Shown here piece by piece: positions 52,721 to 62,308 of a DNA stretch of 64,000 bases. Each line of letters starts with the position of its first letter. The stretch's first letter is position 1. Both the position numbers and the translations under genes were made by a program. The notes under the pieces are model-generated. The model did no database searches. It saw only the letters and a program-made list of their open reading frames with translations, and was not told the DNA's origin. Origin of the DNA: Actinomyces oris (GTDB lineage: Bacteria; Actinomycetota; Actinomycetes; Actinomycetales; Actinomycetaceae); the NCBI RefSeq assembly GCF_001937445.1, contig NZ_MSKS01000011.1, positions 31,551 to 95,550 on the forward strand, in the 5' to 3' direction.

Positions 52721-53944
52721 ATGGTGTCCGCTGTTGCAGCGAATCTGATGCAGCCCACGCGGTACACGACGTGGCGGCCGACCTGGCGGCTGCACCTGGC
52801 ACACGCCTTCCTGGCCGTGCTGATTACTCTGTTCTCGATCGCGATGACCTGGCCGCTGTCCTTCATCGCGGTCCTCTTCGAGATCGCCGGGGGGCTGGCG
52901 CTGGCGCTGAGTAGCCGCTTCCCGTGGCCCGGGGCGGCGCTGGGGGCTGCGGTGACCTGGACCGCCACCGTGGTGCTGACCGACGTTCCCTTCTCTCCGG
53001 GCATCATCCCTTGGCTGTGCACAGCGATCCTCGTGGCCCGCGGATTCTCGCGTATGCCCGCCTACAGCCTGGTGGTCTTCTCGCTGGTGATCGTCATCGC
53101 CGACATCCAGTGGAACGGAGCGAGCACGACCTGGTACTCGCTGTTGCAGGTCTCGCTCCTTATCGGGGGCGGGGCCATCACTGTGGCAGAGCTCATCCGC
53201 AGCCCGCGCGACCAGGCCGAGCGCTCCTTGCACACCTACCGCGAGAGCATGGAGCGCCAGCGTCTCCTGGTGGTCACCGAGCTGCATGACACGGTGGTGC
53301 GCGACCTGACCCACGCGGTGATGACGGCTGAGCAGGCCCGGCTCGCGCATCCCCTGGACGCGGCGCTGGCGCCCGAGTTGGACGCGATGACGGTGGCGGT
53401 GCGCGCGGCGGTGGAGCAAATGCGGCACGCGCTGCGTGCCATGAGTGATATCCGCGGGGGCGAGCGGCTGGATATCGAGGCGACCTCTGCGCCGCGCCCC
53501 CTGGAGGCGGTCATCTCCGATGCCGCGGCCATCCTGGGGCAGCGGGGAGCGCGTCTGGAGGTCGAGGGCCTGGAGCTGCTCGGGATCCCCGTAATTCCAC
53601 CGGGCGTGCGCCTCCAGCTGCTGCGGGTGCTGGGCGAGCTGGTGTCGAACATCTCCAAGTACACGGCCCCGCAGGGGCGGGCGCGGCTGGTCATCGAGTC
53701 CGACGGGCGCTCCCTGGAGGCGATGGCGAGCAATGACATCGGTTTTCCGGGGCAGGTGGGCGGTGTGTGGGCCGGCGGCGGCGCGCCGGGCAGTGGCGTA
53801 CCGGGCTATGACGCCTTCTCCTCGGGCCTGGGCCTGGAGGGGGCACGGCGCCGCGTCGAGGCCCTGGGCGGCAGCCTGAGCGTGAGCCAGGGCGAGGGCC
53901 GCTGGACCACGGTCTTCAGCGTCCCCTTCCAGGCGGTCTCCTGA
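52721..53944 (+). CDS. NarL-type sensor histidine kinase
   Basis: 407 residues. The N-terminus has five to six membrane spans (LHLAHAFLAVLITLFSIAMTW, AYSLVVFSLVIVIADIQW and others) with almost no outer loops, as in intramembrane-sensing kinases. The HisKA_3 box is VTELHDTVVRDLTHAVM with the phospho-His, the N-box is GELVSNISKYT, and the G-box is SGLGLEGARRRVEALGGS. Intramembrane sensing beside an ABC exporter is the common layout for antimicrobial-peptide response systems. A frameshifted piece of a related kinase lies 1 kb downstream. Confidence 0.92.
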   Translation: MVSAVAANLMQPTRYTTWRPTWRLHLAHAFLAVLITLFSIAMTWPLSFIAVLFEIAGGLALALSSRFPWPGAALGAAVTWTATVVLTDVPFSPGIIPWLCTAILVARGFSRMPAYSLVVFSLVIVIADIQWNGASTTWYSLLQVSLLIGGGAITVAELIRSPRDQAERSLHTYRESMERQRLLVVTELHDTVVRDLTHAVMTAEQARLAHPLDAALAPELDAMTVAVRAAVEQMRHALRAMSDIRGGERLDIEATSAPRPLEAVISDAAAILGQRGARLEVEGLELLGIPVIPPGVRLQLLRVLGELVSNISKYTAPQGRARLVIESDGRSLEAMASNDIGFPGQVGGVWAGGGAPGSGVPGYDAFSSGLGLEGARRRVEALGGSLSVSQGEGRWTTVFSVPFQAVS

Positions 53945-54077
53945 AAGGCCGCCCGGCGCCACGGTCGCACCCATCCCCCTCGCCTCACGCTACCCCACGT
54001 CCGGCGCTACCAGCCTCATCCTGCGCTGTATCGCCCTGGCCATTCCAGACCCCGTAGACATCATCACGCCCGCGCAC

Positions 54078-54166
54078 ACACTGAGGCTTATTCACAGCAT
54101 TAGCCGACGCTGGCATCCGCGCAGGTCACAGCACTTTCGATGGATGTTGTGAATAAGCCTCACTGT
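54078..54166. repeat. Inverted repeat pair in the gap after the kinase
   Basis: TGAGGCTTATTCACA at 54082-54096 is perfectly complemented at 54148-54162; with two mismatches the arms extend to 23 bp. Spacing of ~50 bases. The 484-base gap 53945-54428 otherwise shows no gene. It resembles the ends of a small mobile element. Confidence 0.6.
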
Positions 54167-54428
54167 CTAACTCATCAACAACGCGGCCAAACACATACCC
54201 CTCCAGCACCACCATCCTCATCATCGAGACCGACGACAACACCCTCGAGCGCATGCGTGCCAAACCCATCGCCCCCGACCGGCCCACCAGCCTCCTCCAC
54301 CTTTAAGCGCACCGGAGCGACTGACATCCACAGAAAGTCGTATGTGATTTCATCCATAAGAAGGATACCGGAACCTCGCAAGACAGGCCATACTCAAGCC
54401 ATCACCTCACCACCACAAGGAGTCGAGT

Positions 54429-54605
54429 ATGCGTAAGATCGTTTCCCCCATCCTCTCCGCCGCCATCCTCGGAGGAGCTTTGCTTTTGTGTTCGCCTTCA
54501 CAGGCAGCCCCCGCCTACACGCATGCCCATCAACAACCCACCACCTTTCAAATGTCGACGAAACTTACTTGCGTAAAAATATTGAATATATACTCCATAT
54601 GCTGA
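54429..54605 (+). CDS. 58-residue secreted peptide of unknown function
   Basis: ATG at 54429 behind AAGGAG at good spacing. The product starts MRKIVSPILSAAILGGALLL, a clear signal peptide, with a likely signal peptidase cut after SQA. The mature part is only about 32 residues (His/Gln/Thr-rich) and ends in ...IYSIC, with two cysteines able to form a disulfide. It is either a genuine small exported peptide or the stump of a longer secreted protein, as the A/T-rich end (gtaaaaatattgaatata) differs from the rest. No partner gene for modification or export is adjacent. Confidence 0.55.
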   Translation: MRKIVSPILSAAILGGALLLCSPSQAAPAYTHAHQQPTTFQMSTKLTCVKILNIYSIC

Positions 54606-54721
54606 CCCGTATTACCAACTAGCCGAAACCCCATTTTTTAAGAAGTAGGGGCGATTCGCAACTAGTCGATCATCGTTCGTTTTCGAACCACATGCAATAG
54701 CGACCAACATCTCACAAGGAC

Positions 54722-54767
54722 GTTCCCTTGATGTCGCCCACATGAAACTGGGCGACATCAAGGGAAC
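54722..54767. terminator. Perfect 19-bp hairpin
   Basis: GTTCCCTTGATGTCGCCCA (54722-54740) and its exact complement (54749-54767) around an 8-base loop; CTGCCTTTTC follows on the plus strand. It probably terminates the peptide gene transcript or marks another palindromic element. Confidence 0.6.
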
Positions 54768-54907
54768 TGCCTTTTCATGCCGTATCCGCAAGAGCATTCT
54801 CAACATCGACTCGCATCTGGCAAGATACTGACCAGCTCGGATTCGTCTTAGCCCCGCAAGGGCGCTGAACTTCTCCGACCTCGTCGCTGCCGTGGCCTCC
54901 TCAGCCG

Positions 54908-55036
54908 GGCATGGAGAGGACGCAGCGCCGTATGAAGGCCATGGGCGCCAGCCTGAGCGTGAGTCAGGGCGGGGCCGCTGGACCACCATCTTTTCCATCC
55001 CCCTCCAACCCACATCCCCAATGCCCACCGACTGAG
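54908..55036 (+). pseudogene. Fragment of a histidine kinase C-terminus
   Basis: Matches the end of the kinase at 52721-53944: RRMKAMGASLSVSQGG corresponds to RRVEALGGSLSVSQGE. A one-base deletion in the GGCGAGGGCC stretch then shifts the frame, and the remaining DNA still encodes RWTTIFSIPLQPTSPMPTD in the other frame. No upstream kinase sequence remains. A dead relic, evidence that this block has held more than one such system. Confidence 0.75.
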
Positions 55037-55093
55037 GCACCGGCGAGGACGTTCCGCGCGGCCGAGTGCAAACCACTCCGGCCGAGGACATGT

Positions 55094-55132
55094 CACGCGT
55101 TCGGGGACAACCGTCCTGTCCCCGGACGCGTG
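55094..55132. repeat. Hairpin with 16-bp arms
   Basis: CACGCGTTCGGGGACA (55094-55109) pairs with TGTCCCCGGACGCGTG (55117-55132), one mismatch; GGCCGAGGACA and TGTCCCCGGCC extend the symmetry outward. No gene in it. Confidence 0.55.
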
Positions 55133-55240
55133 GACTGCGCCCATCGATGTCGAGTGTCCCCGGCCGAGAGAGCCTTCTGCCCACGCCACGTACCTCAGGA
55201 GCTGCTCGGCCAGTCCGCGCGGGACAGGAACGAGCCGATC

Positions 55241-55362
55241 GTGTCCAAATCGGTGACAAAGGCTCGGAACGGACACACACTGACGAAAGAAAACCGCATG
55301 ATTCCGCGGTTCATATTGACGGCCAAGGAGTGCCGACGGCCCTTTGTCACCGATTTGGACAT
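55241..55362. repeat. 122-bp palindromic element, copy 2
   Basis: Same length and layout as 31677-31798: 22-bp terminal arms (55241-55262, 55341-55362) and the identical 27-base core at 55286-55312. It lies 29 bases beyond the stop of the minus-strand SMR gene, so both copies stand just past the 3' end of an exporter gene. Confidence 0.8.
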
Positions 55363-55391
55363 TCTGGCCCGTGATCGCCTTCGGTGCGTTG

Positions 55392-55715
55392 TCAGTGCGC
55401 GCTGCCGAGCTCGACGAGGAGCACCCCGGCCATGATGAGCGCGATGCCGGCCACTATGGTGCGGGTCAGTGGCTCACCGAAGAGATACCTTGAGGCGATT
55501 GCCGTGACGGCCACTCCCCCGGCCGACCAGATCCCGTAGGCGACACCGAGCCCCAGCCCCTCCTTGAGGGCCAGAGTCAACATGGCGAAGGCCCCCAGGT
55601 AGCCGGCCATGACGGTGCCGTACCATCGCAGCCCTCTGCCGTCGGAGGCGAGCTTGAGCGAGAGTGTGCCGGTGGTCTCGGAGGCGATAGCCGCCACCAG
55701 GTAGACCCCGCTCAT
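55392..55715 (-). CDS. Small multidrug resistance (SMR) family transporter, subunit 2
   Basis: 107 residues, four spans, right for the family. The catalytic Glu is in the first span (VYLVAAIASETTGTLSLK), and FEP-like FGEPLTRTIVAGIALIMAGVLLVELG closes it. It overlaps the next SMR gene by four bases, and two unequal SMR proteins together usually form an obligate heterodimer (EbrAB/YvdRS type). It exports cationic drugs in exchange for protons. Confidence 0.9.
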   Translation of the reverse strand: MSGVYLVAAIASETTGTLSLKLASDGRGLRWYGTVMAGYLGAFAMLTLALKEGLGLGVAYGIWSAGGVAVTAIASRYLFGEPLTRTIVAGIALIMAGVLLVELGSAH

Positions 55716-56113
55716 GACGCCTCACCGTCCTTGTCCTGCGTGCCTGCTCGCTGCGCCCCGACCTCAACGAGGAGCACTCCGGCCATGATGAGCGCAATGC
55801 TGAGGGCGACGATCACCGTGATCGGCTCACCGAAGACAAGCATGGACAGCACGGCGGTCAGCACCACACCCAGGGCGCCCCAGAGCCCGTAGGCGACGCC
55901 GAGCGGCATGCCGGCCTTGAGCGTCAGCGACAGGAGGATGAAGGCCAGCGCGTACCCGATCCCAACCATGACGTAGAAGCCCGGATGGTTGAGGGCCTGG
56001 CGCAGGGCGAGGGTCGCCAATACCTCGGAGACGATGGCGCCTCCGAGAGCCGGCCAGGCGCACACGCCACGGCCCGCTGTCCCCGGGTGCTCCTTCAGCG
56101 CACCGAGCACCAT
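55712..56113 (-). CDS. SMR family transporter, subunit 1
   Basis: Catalytic Glu in GGAIVSEVLATLALRQ, then three more spans and FGEPITVIVALSIALIMAGVLLVEVG. The start is uncertain: ATG 56113, GTG 56185 (overlapping the upstream stop as GTGA) or GTG 56065 (which gives a family-sized 117 residues) are all possible. The stretch before the first span is not membrane-like. Pairs with the next gene. Its position after a YvaD-like gene recalls B. subtilis yvaD-yvaE-yvaF. Confidence 0.88.
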   Translation of the reverse strand: MVLGALKEHPGTAGRGVCAWPALGGAIVSEVLATLALRQALNHPGFYVMVGIGYALAFILLSLTLKAGMPLGVAYGLWGALGVVLTAVLSMLVFGEPITVIVALSIALIMAGVLLVEVGAQRAGTQDKDGEAS

Positions 56114-56181
56114 CCGGCCTGTGGGCGCGCCCGGGCGGCATACGCTCCCCCACGTCGATGGGCAGAGCACGTCCTTGACCG

Positions 56182-56592
56182 TCACGCCCGGTTCTCCGCG
56201 GTCTCGAGCCGCCGGCAGACCATGGAGCCGAAGGCGAGCGCCGGGACGATCATGAGCAGGGCGTTGGGCCCCCACCACAGCGGGTCGAAGTCACGGTAGA
56301 AGGACCAGAAGGAGATCGCCATGAACCCGGCGCAGAAGGTGAGCATGAGTCCGACCGTCAGCACCAGGTCCCCGATCCTGCTGCCCACCCGCGTCAGGTG
56401 GGCGCCGAGGAAGGCGGTCAGCGCGGCGGCCACGTCGAGCGGGAAGAAGGACCAGTTCCAGGCCTGGATGACCTGGTTGGAGTAGTCCTTGAAACGCAGG
56501 TGCTCGGGAATGAGATTGAGGAAGACGGCCGCCCAGTAGAGCAGCAGCCCGGCATCGACGGCCACCAGCAATTTCTTATACGTGGAGCCCAT
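56182..56592 (-). CDS. YvaD-like (DUF5360) membrane protein
   Basis: 136 residues from the ATG at 56592 (AGGGA upstream). Four spans: LLVAVDAGLLLYWAAVFL, FPLDVAAALTAFLGAHL, LVLTVGLMLTFCAGFMAISFW, LLMIVPALAFGSMV. It resembles B. subtilis YvaD, which also precedes an SMR transporter gene, so a helper role in drug export or its control is plausible; unproven. Confidence 0.75.
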   Translation of the reverse strand: MGSTYKKLLVAVDAGLLLYWAAVFLNLIPEHLRFKDYSNQVIQAWNWSFFPLDVAAALTAFLGAHLTRVGSRIGDLVLTVGLMLTFCAGFMAISFWSFYRDFDPLWWGPNALLMIVPALAFGSMVCRRLETAENRA

Positions 56593-56628
56593 ACATACAT
56601 CCCTACATTGTGGCGACATTTTCGTCGA

Positions 56629-57132
56629 CTAACCCTGGGCGTATCCGACGAAGCGCCGCTCGATTCTCGGCATCAAACGGTGCATTACGTACAGGTTCCC
56701 GTAGACCACCACCATCACCAGCATGAAACATGCTACTGTCAATATATTGACCCTCCAGTAGTGGGAGATAATAAACCACATCAGCGGAACCTGAAGAGTG
56801 ACAGTCACAACCCCCGGAACATACCCCCTGAACCGGAAACACATTCTATAGTGGATAAGAAAGTGAAGGCTGTACGCCACACAGAAGCACAAGTACAACT
56901 CGTCACCTCGCGTCAACGAACACACATAAGAAACAGTCAACAGAATAACAAACTCCTCCAGCACCCCCACCGTAAACGCCGAACCATCTCTGGTTTCCCC
57001 AAAATAATCTGCCTGATTGGGGAGCGCCCGAAACTTCGACCGCCGCTTCCACAGAGGCAGAAACACCATCTCCTCAAAATCGTGCAGAATAAACAGGATC
57101 GGCAGCGCCCAGTAGCCGAGCAGAAACGACAT
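56629..57132 (-). CDS. HXXEE-domain membrane protein
   Basis: 167 residues from the ATG at 57132, behind GGAGGAAG. The name-giving HxxEE is in ILHDFEEMVFLPLW (about residues 17-30), with a second His-rich stretch in YSLHFLIHYRMCFRFRG and four to five spans. The family's reaction is unknown; its motif suggests metal binding or acid-base chemistry inside the membrane. GC is clearly lower than in core genes. It is the first gene of the operator-controlled efflux operon. Confidence 0.8.
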   Translation of the reverse strand: MSFLLGYWALPILFILHDFEEMVFLPLWKRRSKFRALPNQADYFGETRDGSAFTVGVLEEFVILLTVSYVCSLTRGDELYLCFCVAYSLHFLIHYRMCFRFRGYVPGVVTVTLQVPLMWFIISHYWRVNILTVACFMLVMVVVYGNLYVMHRLMPRIERRFVGYAQG

Positions 57133-57209
57133 TCTTCCTCCCAGTGATGACCCATCAGTCGATGAGGACTGTATGCGGGAATCACGCCCCATTCCACTCA
57201 CACAGCACT

Positions 57210-57255
57210 TGTGGTACAGATTCGCAGAATCTGTACCACATAACAGGGATGTCAA
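57210..57255 (-). promoter_or_regulatory. TetR-type operator and -35 of the efflux operon
   Basis: TGTGGTACAGATTC-GCA-GAATCTGTACCACA (57210-57240) is a perfect 14-bp inverted repeat. On the minus strand a consensus -35, TTGACA (57250-57255), lies nine bases upstream, so the operator covers the -10 region of the promoter for the HXXEE-YvaD-SMR-SMR operon. The adjacent TetR gene is the obvious repressor. Confidence 0.75.
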
Positions 57256-57310
57256 GCTCACCTCTCAATGCGGGCCGCTCACAGGCGTCAAGACCTCAGG
57301 ATGGAGTCGA

Positions 57311-57889
57311 CTATGGCAAGCATTCAGCGTAAACCGACAATTCCTCGAGAAATGTCCGGACAACCTCCGAAGCCTTCGGGTCCATACCACGATCGAGCCA
57401 ATGCAGGAGAATATTCCACATTCCACCAACGAACAGCAGATCCACGAGAGTTTCGTCAACTCCGGAGACCCCATGCCAGGGAAGGTCGGAGTGCGGCAGC
57501 GCCTCTAGGAACTTTTTTCGCTGCACATCAAGCGCCAGATCCAAAAGCTGACGCCTCCTCAATAGGATAACATACTCTTTGCGATCCCCCCAGAAGGAGA
57601 AATAATAGTTGAGAATTCCCTCAACATCCGATATGCCGCGCTCTTCAACACCTTGGAGATACTCTCTCAACAACTCCTCAATATAGAATGTCAAGACGGA
57701 CCTCTTCGTGGAGAAGTGGCGATAGTATGTATTTCTAGATACACCCGCCTTGGCCACTACCTCTGATACAGAGATCTCATCAAGCTCATAAACCGCAAGC
57801 TTTTCAAAGAGCGCCTCAGCGATCCGCACCTTAGAACGGTACACGCGGGCGTCCACATCGACTTCACCACGATCAGCGCTCCTCATCAT
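57311..57889 (-). CDS. TetR-family transcriptional repressor
   Basis: 192 residues. N-terminal helix-turn-helix: VRIAEALFEKLAVYELDEISV and VVAKAGVSRNTYYRHFSTKRSVL, then an all-helical ligand domain. It has low GC and A/T-rich codons, like the HXXEE gene. It stands upstream of the efflux operon on the same strand, with a perfect operator in between, and probably represses that operon until a cationic drug binds. Either ATG (57889 or 57886) may start it. Confidence 0.92.
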   Translation of the reverse strand: MMRSADRGEVDVDARVYRSKVRIAEALFEKLAVYELDEISVSEVVAKAGVSRNTYYRHFSTKRSVLTFYIEELLREYLQGVEERGISDVEGILNYYFSFWGDRKEYVILLRRRQLLDLALDVQRKKFLEALPHSDLPWHGVSGVDETLVDLLFVGGMWNILLHWLDRGMDPKASEVVRTFLEELSVYAECLP

Positions 57890-58144
57890 ATTCTAGGAGT
57901 GTAGCCCTCGACCGCAGACAGAGACTCAGGATGTGCTGCCTGCTGGGCGAGAGCCTCAGCCCCTCACTTCACGGTTCTCCGGCCCTGCCAACCAGGGATC
58001 GAGCGCGCAGCGCAATCGCCAGCCCGAGTGAAGTGCGCCATGTGCCGGCCAGGAACACTCTCAGATCTCAGCAGTACATCCCCCAGCACTCCCGGCGGCG
58101 GCCCAAGACCGTCCAGAGTGAGGGGCGATAGCTGCGGCCCGCGC

Positions 58145-58717
58145 TCAGGACCGCCGGCCCAGGACCAGGCTCATGGCCTCGGAGCGGGTGGCGGCGTTGC
58201 GCATGATGCCGCGCACGGCGGAGGTGACCGTGTTGGAGCCGGGCTTGCGCACGCCCCGCATGGACATGCACAGGTGCTCGGCCTCGACGACCACCAGCAC
58301 ACCCCGGCACCCCAGGCGCTCGACGAGAGCGTCGGCGATCTGCCGGGTGAGGCGCTCCTGAACCTGGGGTCGCCGGGCGTAGCCGTCCACGAGGCGCGCC
58401 ACCTTGGACAGACCGGTGACGCGCCCGTCCGCGCTGGGGATGTAGCCCACGTGCGCCGCCCCGTGGAAGGGCAGCAGGTGGTGCTCGCACACCGAGTACA
58501 TGGGGATGTCGCGCACGAGGACCATCTCCTCGTGCCCGACGTCGAAGACCCGCTCGACGTGCTCGGCCGGGTCCTGGCCGAGGCCGGCGAACATCTCCGC
58601 GTAGGCGCGCGCCATGCGCTCGGGGGTGTCGCGCAGCCCGTCGCGCTCGGGGTCCTCCCCGATGGCGACGAGCAGGTCGCGCACCGCGCGGCGCACGCCC
58701 TCGGCGTCGTAGCTCAT
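58145..58717 (-). CDS. folE: FolE, GTP cyclohydrolase I
   Basis: 190 residues from the ATG at 58717. First step of folate synthesis, GTP to dihydroneopterin triphosphate. Zinc ligands and active site: [11 protein letters not shown], and C/H in [15 protein letters not shown]; other motifs are [15 protein letters not shown] and [23 protein letters not shown]. The frame runs on upstream into ftsH, but the family starts here, 52 bases after ftsH. It normally lies next to folP; here 10 kb separate them. Confidence 0.95.
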   Translation of the reverse strand: MSYDAEGVRRAVRDLLVAIGEDPERDGLRDTPERMARAYAEMFAGLGQDPAEHVERVFDVGHEEMVLVRDIPMYSVCEHHLLPFHGAAHVGYIPSADGRVTGLSKVARLVDGYARRPQVQERLTRQIADALVERLGCRGVLVVVEAEHLCMSMRGVRKPGSNTVTSAVRGIMRNAATRSEAMSLVLGRRS

Positions 58718-58769
58718 GGTCAGCCCCTGTCTCTCTGCGCCTGCCGGGCCCGCCGGGGCCCGGTTCGGC

Positions 58770-60842
<2,073 letters not shown>

Positions 60843-61038
60843 CGTGCGGTAGGTCCCTTCAACATACTGATTCCTCAGACGTTAGCGGATAGCACGGCAA
60901 AGGTCCCATTGCGCTTGCTCACGTTCGCGCCGGGCGTGGCCGGGAAGATCCGGGAGTGCCGGCCGGTTGGAGGTTCCCCGGCCGCGAGGACGCACCGTTG
61001 GGCCCGAGGACTGCGGCCCGGAGGTGCGCCCGCGCCCC

Positions 61039-61848
61039 CTATGGTGCGTCCGCGACGACGTCGATGACGCCCATCCCGTAGGCGCTGTGGGAGCCGACGC
61101 TCGTGTAGCGGGCCAGGGCCATGAGCTGGGAGAAGACGGCGGTGATGGAGCCGGCGGCGGGGGCGCTGATGCGCAGGGTGCCGACGCTGGCGGGGATGCG
61201 GCGACTGGAGAGGCGTCCGCGGCGGTCGGCACGCGGCATGCCCAGGCCGACGACGGTGCGGCGGGTGCGGTCTTGGGTGATGAGGACGGAGGTGAGGCGC
61301 TCGCGCTCGGGGAGCTCGGGGGCCAGGGGGCGGCACCAGCGGCGCCAGCGCGCGTGGAGGCTGGTGGCCAGGGAGGCGGCGGTGACCTCGGGGACGTGGT
61401 GGCCGCGGGAGGTGAAGACGGTGGGGGTGAGCAGGCGGATGTCCCAGGCGGTGGAGGCGGTCTGGGCGGCGAGGTTCTCCCAGTCGGCTTGTTCGAGGAC
61501 CTGGGCCTCGACGGCGGCGAGCATGGTGGTGGTCTCGCCGCCGTCGCCGATGGGTAGGACTCCGCCCCAGGCGAGCCAGGCGTCGAGCGTGTCCAGGAGG
61601 CGGTCGTCGAGGAATCGCAACTCGACGCCGAGGCCGTCCGGGGTCTGGGTCATGTCGCCCAGGCAGTAGGGCTTGGGGCCGGGCTGGCCGTGGGGTGGGC
61701 GGTGGGCGAGGGCGGGCAGGCGTGCGGCGCGCTCGGGGCTGACTCCTTCGGGGAGGTCGAGGACTCTGCCCCAGGCGGCGTGAAGGCGACGGGGGGTGGC
61801 CTCGACCGGGCCGGGCGCATCGAAGCGGACGAATACGGTGGCGGGCAC
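61039..61848 (-). CDS. cas6: Cas6-type CRISPR RNA endoribonuclease
   Basis: 269 residues. The C-terminus (MALARYTSVGSHSAYGMGVIDVV) is the glycine-rich signature of Cas6 RAMP proteins, and LRFLDDRLLDTL and LTPTVFTSRGHHVP fit the C-terminal Cas6 domain. N-terminal part VFVRFDAPGP starts a ferredoxin-like fold. The candidate general acid/base is a His (several near the middle) but I cannot fix it. It would cut the array transcript (repeat hairpin plus 8-base tag, see 62309). No other cas gene is in the window, so effector type is unknown. It is transcribed away from the array. Confidence 0.8.
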   Translation of the reverse strand: MPATVFVRFDAPGPVEATPRRLHAAWGRVLDLPEGVSPERAARLPALAHRPPHGQPGPKPYCLGDMTQTPDGLGVELRFLDDRLLDTLDAWLAWGGVLPIGDGGETTTMLAAVEAQVLEQADWENLAAQTASTAWDIRLLTPTVFTSRGHHVPEVTAASLATSLHARWRRWCRPLAPELPERERLTSVLITQDRTRRTVVGLGMPRADRRGRLSSRRIPASVGTLRISAPAAGSITAVFSQLMALARYTSVGSHSAYGMGVIDVVADAP

Positions 61849-62095
61849 TCGACGGGGCTCCTTTGCGGCGTGATGTGTGGTGGGTGCGGCAGGCAGGCCG
61901 ACGGCGGCGCCGGCTGGTGGCGGGAGGCCGGCGCAAGGCCGTCTACCTCATTCTTTCTGGCGACACTACCGGAGGGGAGGCGGCCTGTACGGGGAGTTCG
62001 AGAGGTCGACGTTCTTCAGCATCGACGGCCAGGAGGAGGCGGAGAGGACGAGAGCCGGCGGCGCGCCGGTCGAGCCACGGAAGCACAATGTGTCG
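61849..62095. other. Gap between cas6 and the CRISPR leader
   Basis: No gene that I can support. Short overlapping reading frames on both strands have no ribosome site and no family look. Confidence 0.3.
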
Positions 62096-62308
62096 GCAGT
62101 CATAGCCGGGAACGTCGACCTTTTGGCTTGACGTCGTTGGAAGCTGGTGGCTGAAGGTACTCAAGGGGGCGTCGGTGGCGCTTGGCGTCAGGACGCCGAA
62201 AGGTGGTTAAATAGGGGCGGTGCCGGCCGGTCCCGCGGGGTGCTTGCGGAGCCGGTGGCGCTCCAACCCCTAGAAGTGGCGCAACGACGCCACTCCCAGA
62301 AGCAGGGG
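62096..62308 (+). promoter_or_regulatory. CRISPR leader, copy 1
   Basis: 213 bases directly before the first repeat, duplicated at 62824-63036. A promoter-like pair is conserved in both copies: TTGGCG (62182-62187), 18 bp, GTTAAA (62206-62211) here; TTGACG, 18 bp, TTTAAA in copy 2. This supports plus-strand transcription of the array and integration at its left end. Confidence 0.75.

Noticed and set aside
54140..54436. 98-codon plus-strand frame before the secreted peptide gene
   Set aside because: Pro/Ser/Thr-rich, no ribosome site, overlaps an inverted repeat; no sign of selection visible.
61877..62131. 84-codon plus-strand frame between cas6 and the leader, considered as a missing cas gene
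   Set aside because: No Cas1, Cas2 or RAMP motif, no ribosome site, and its end runs into the duplicated leader.
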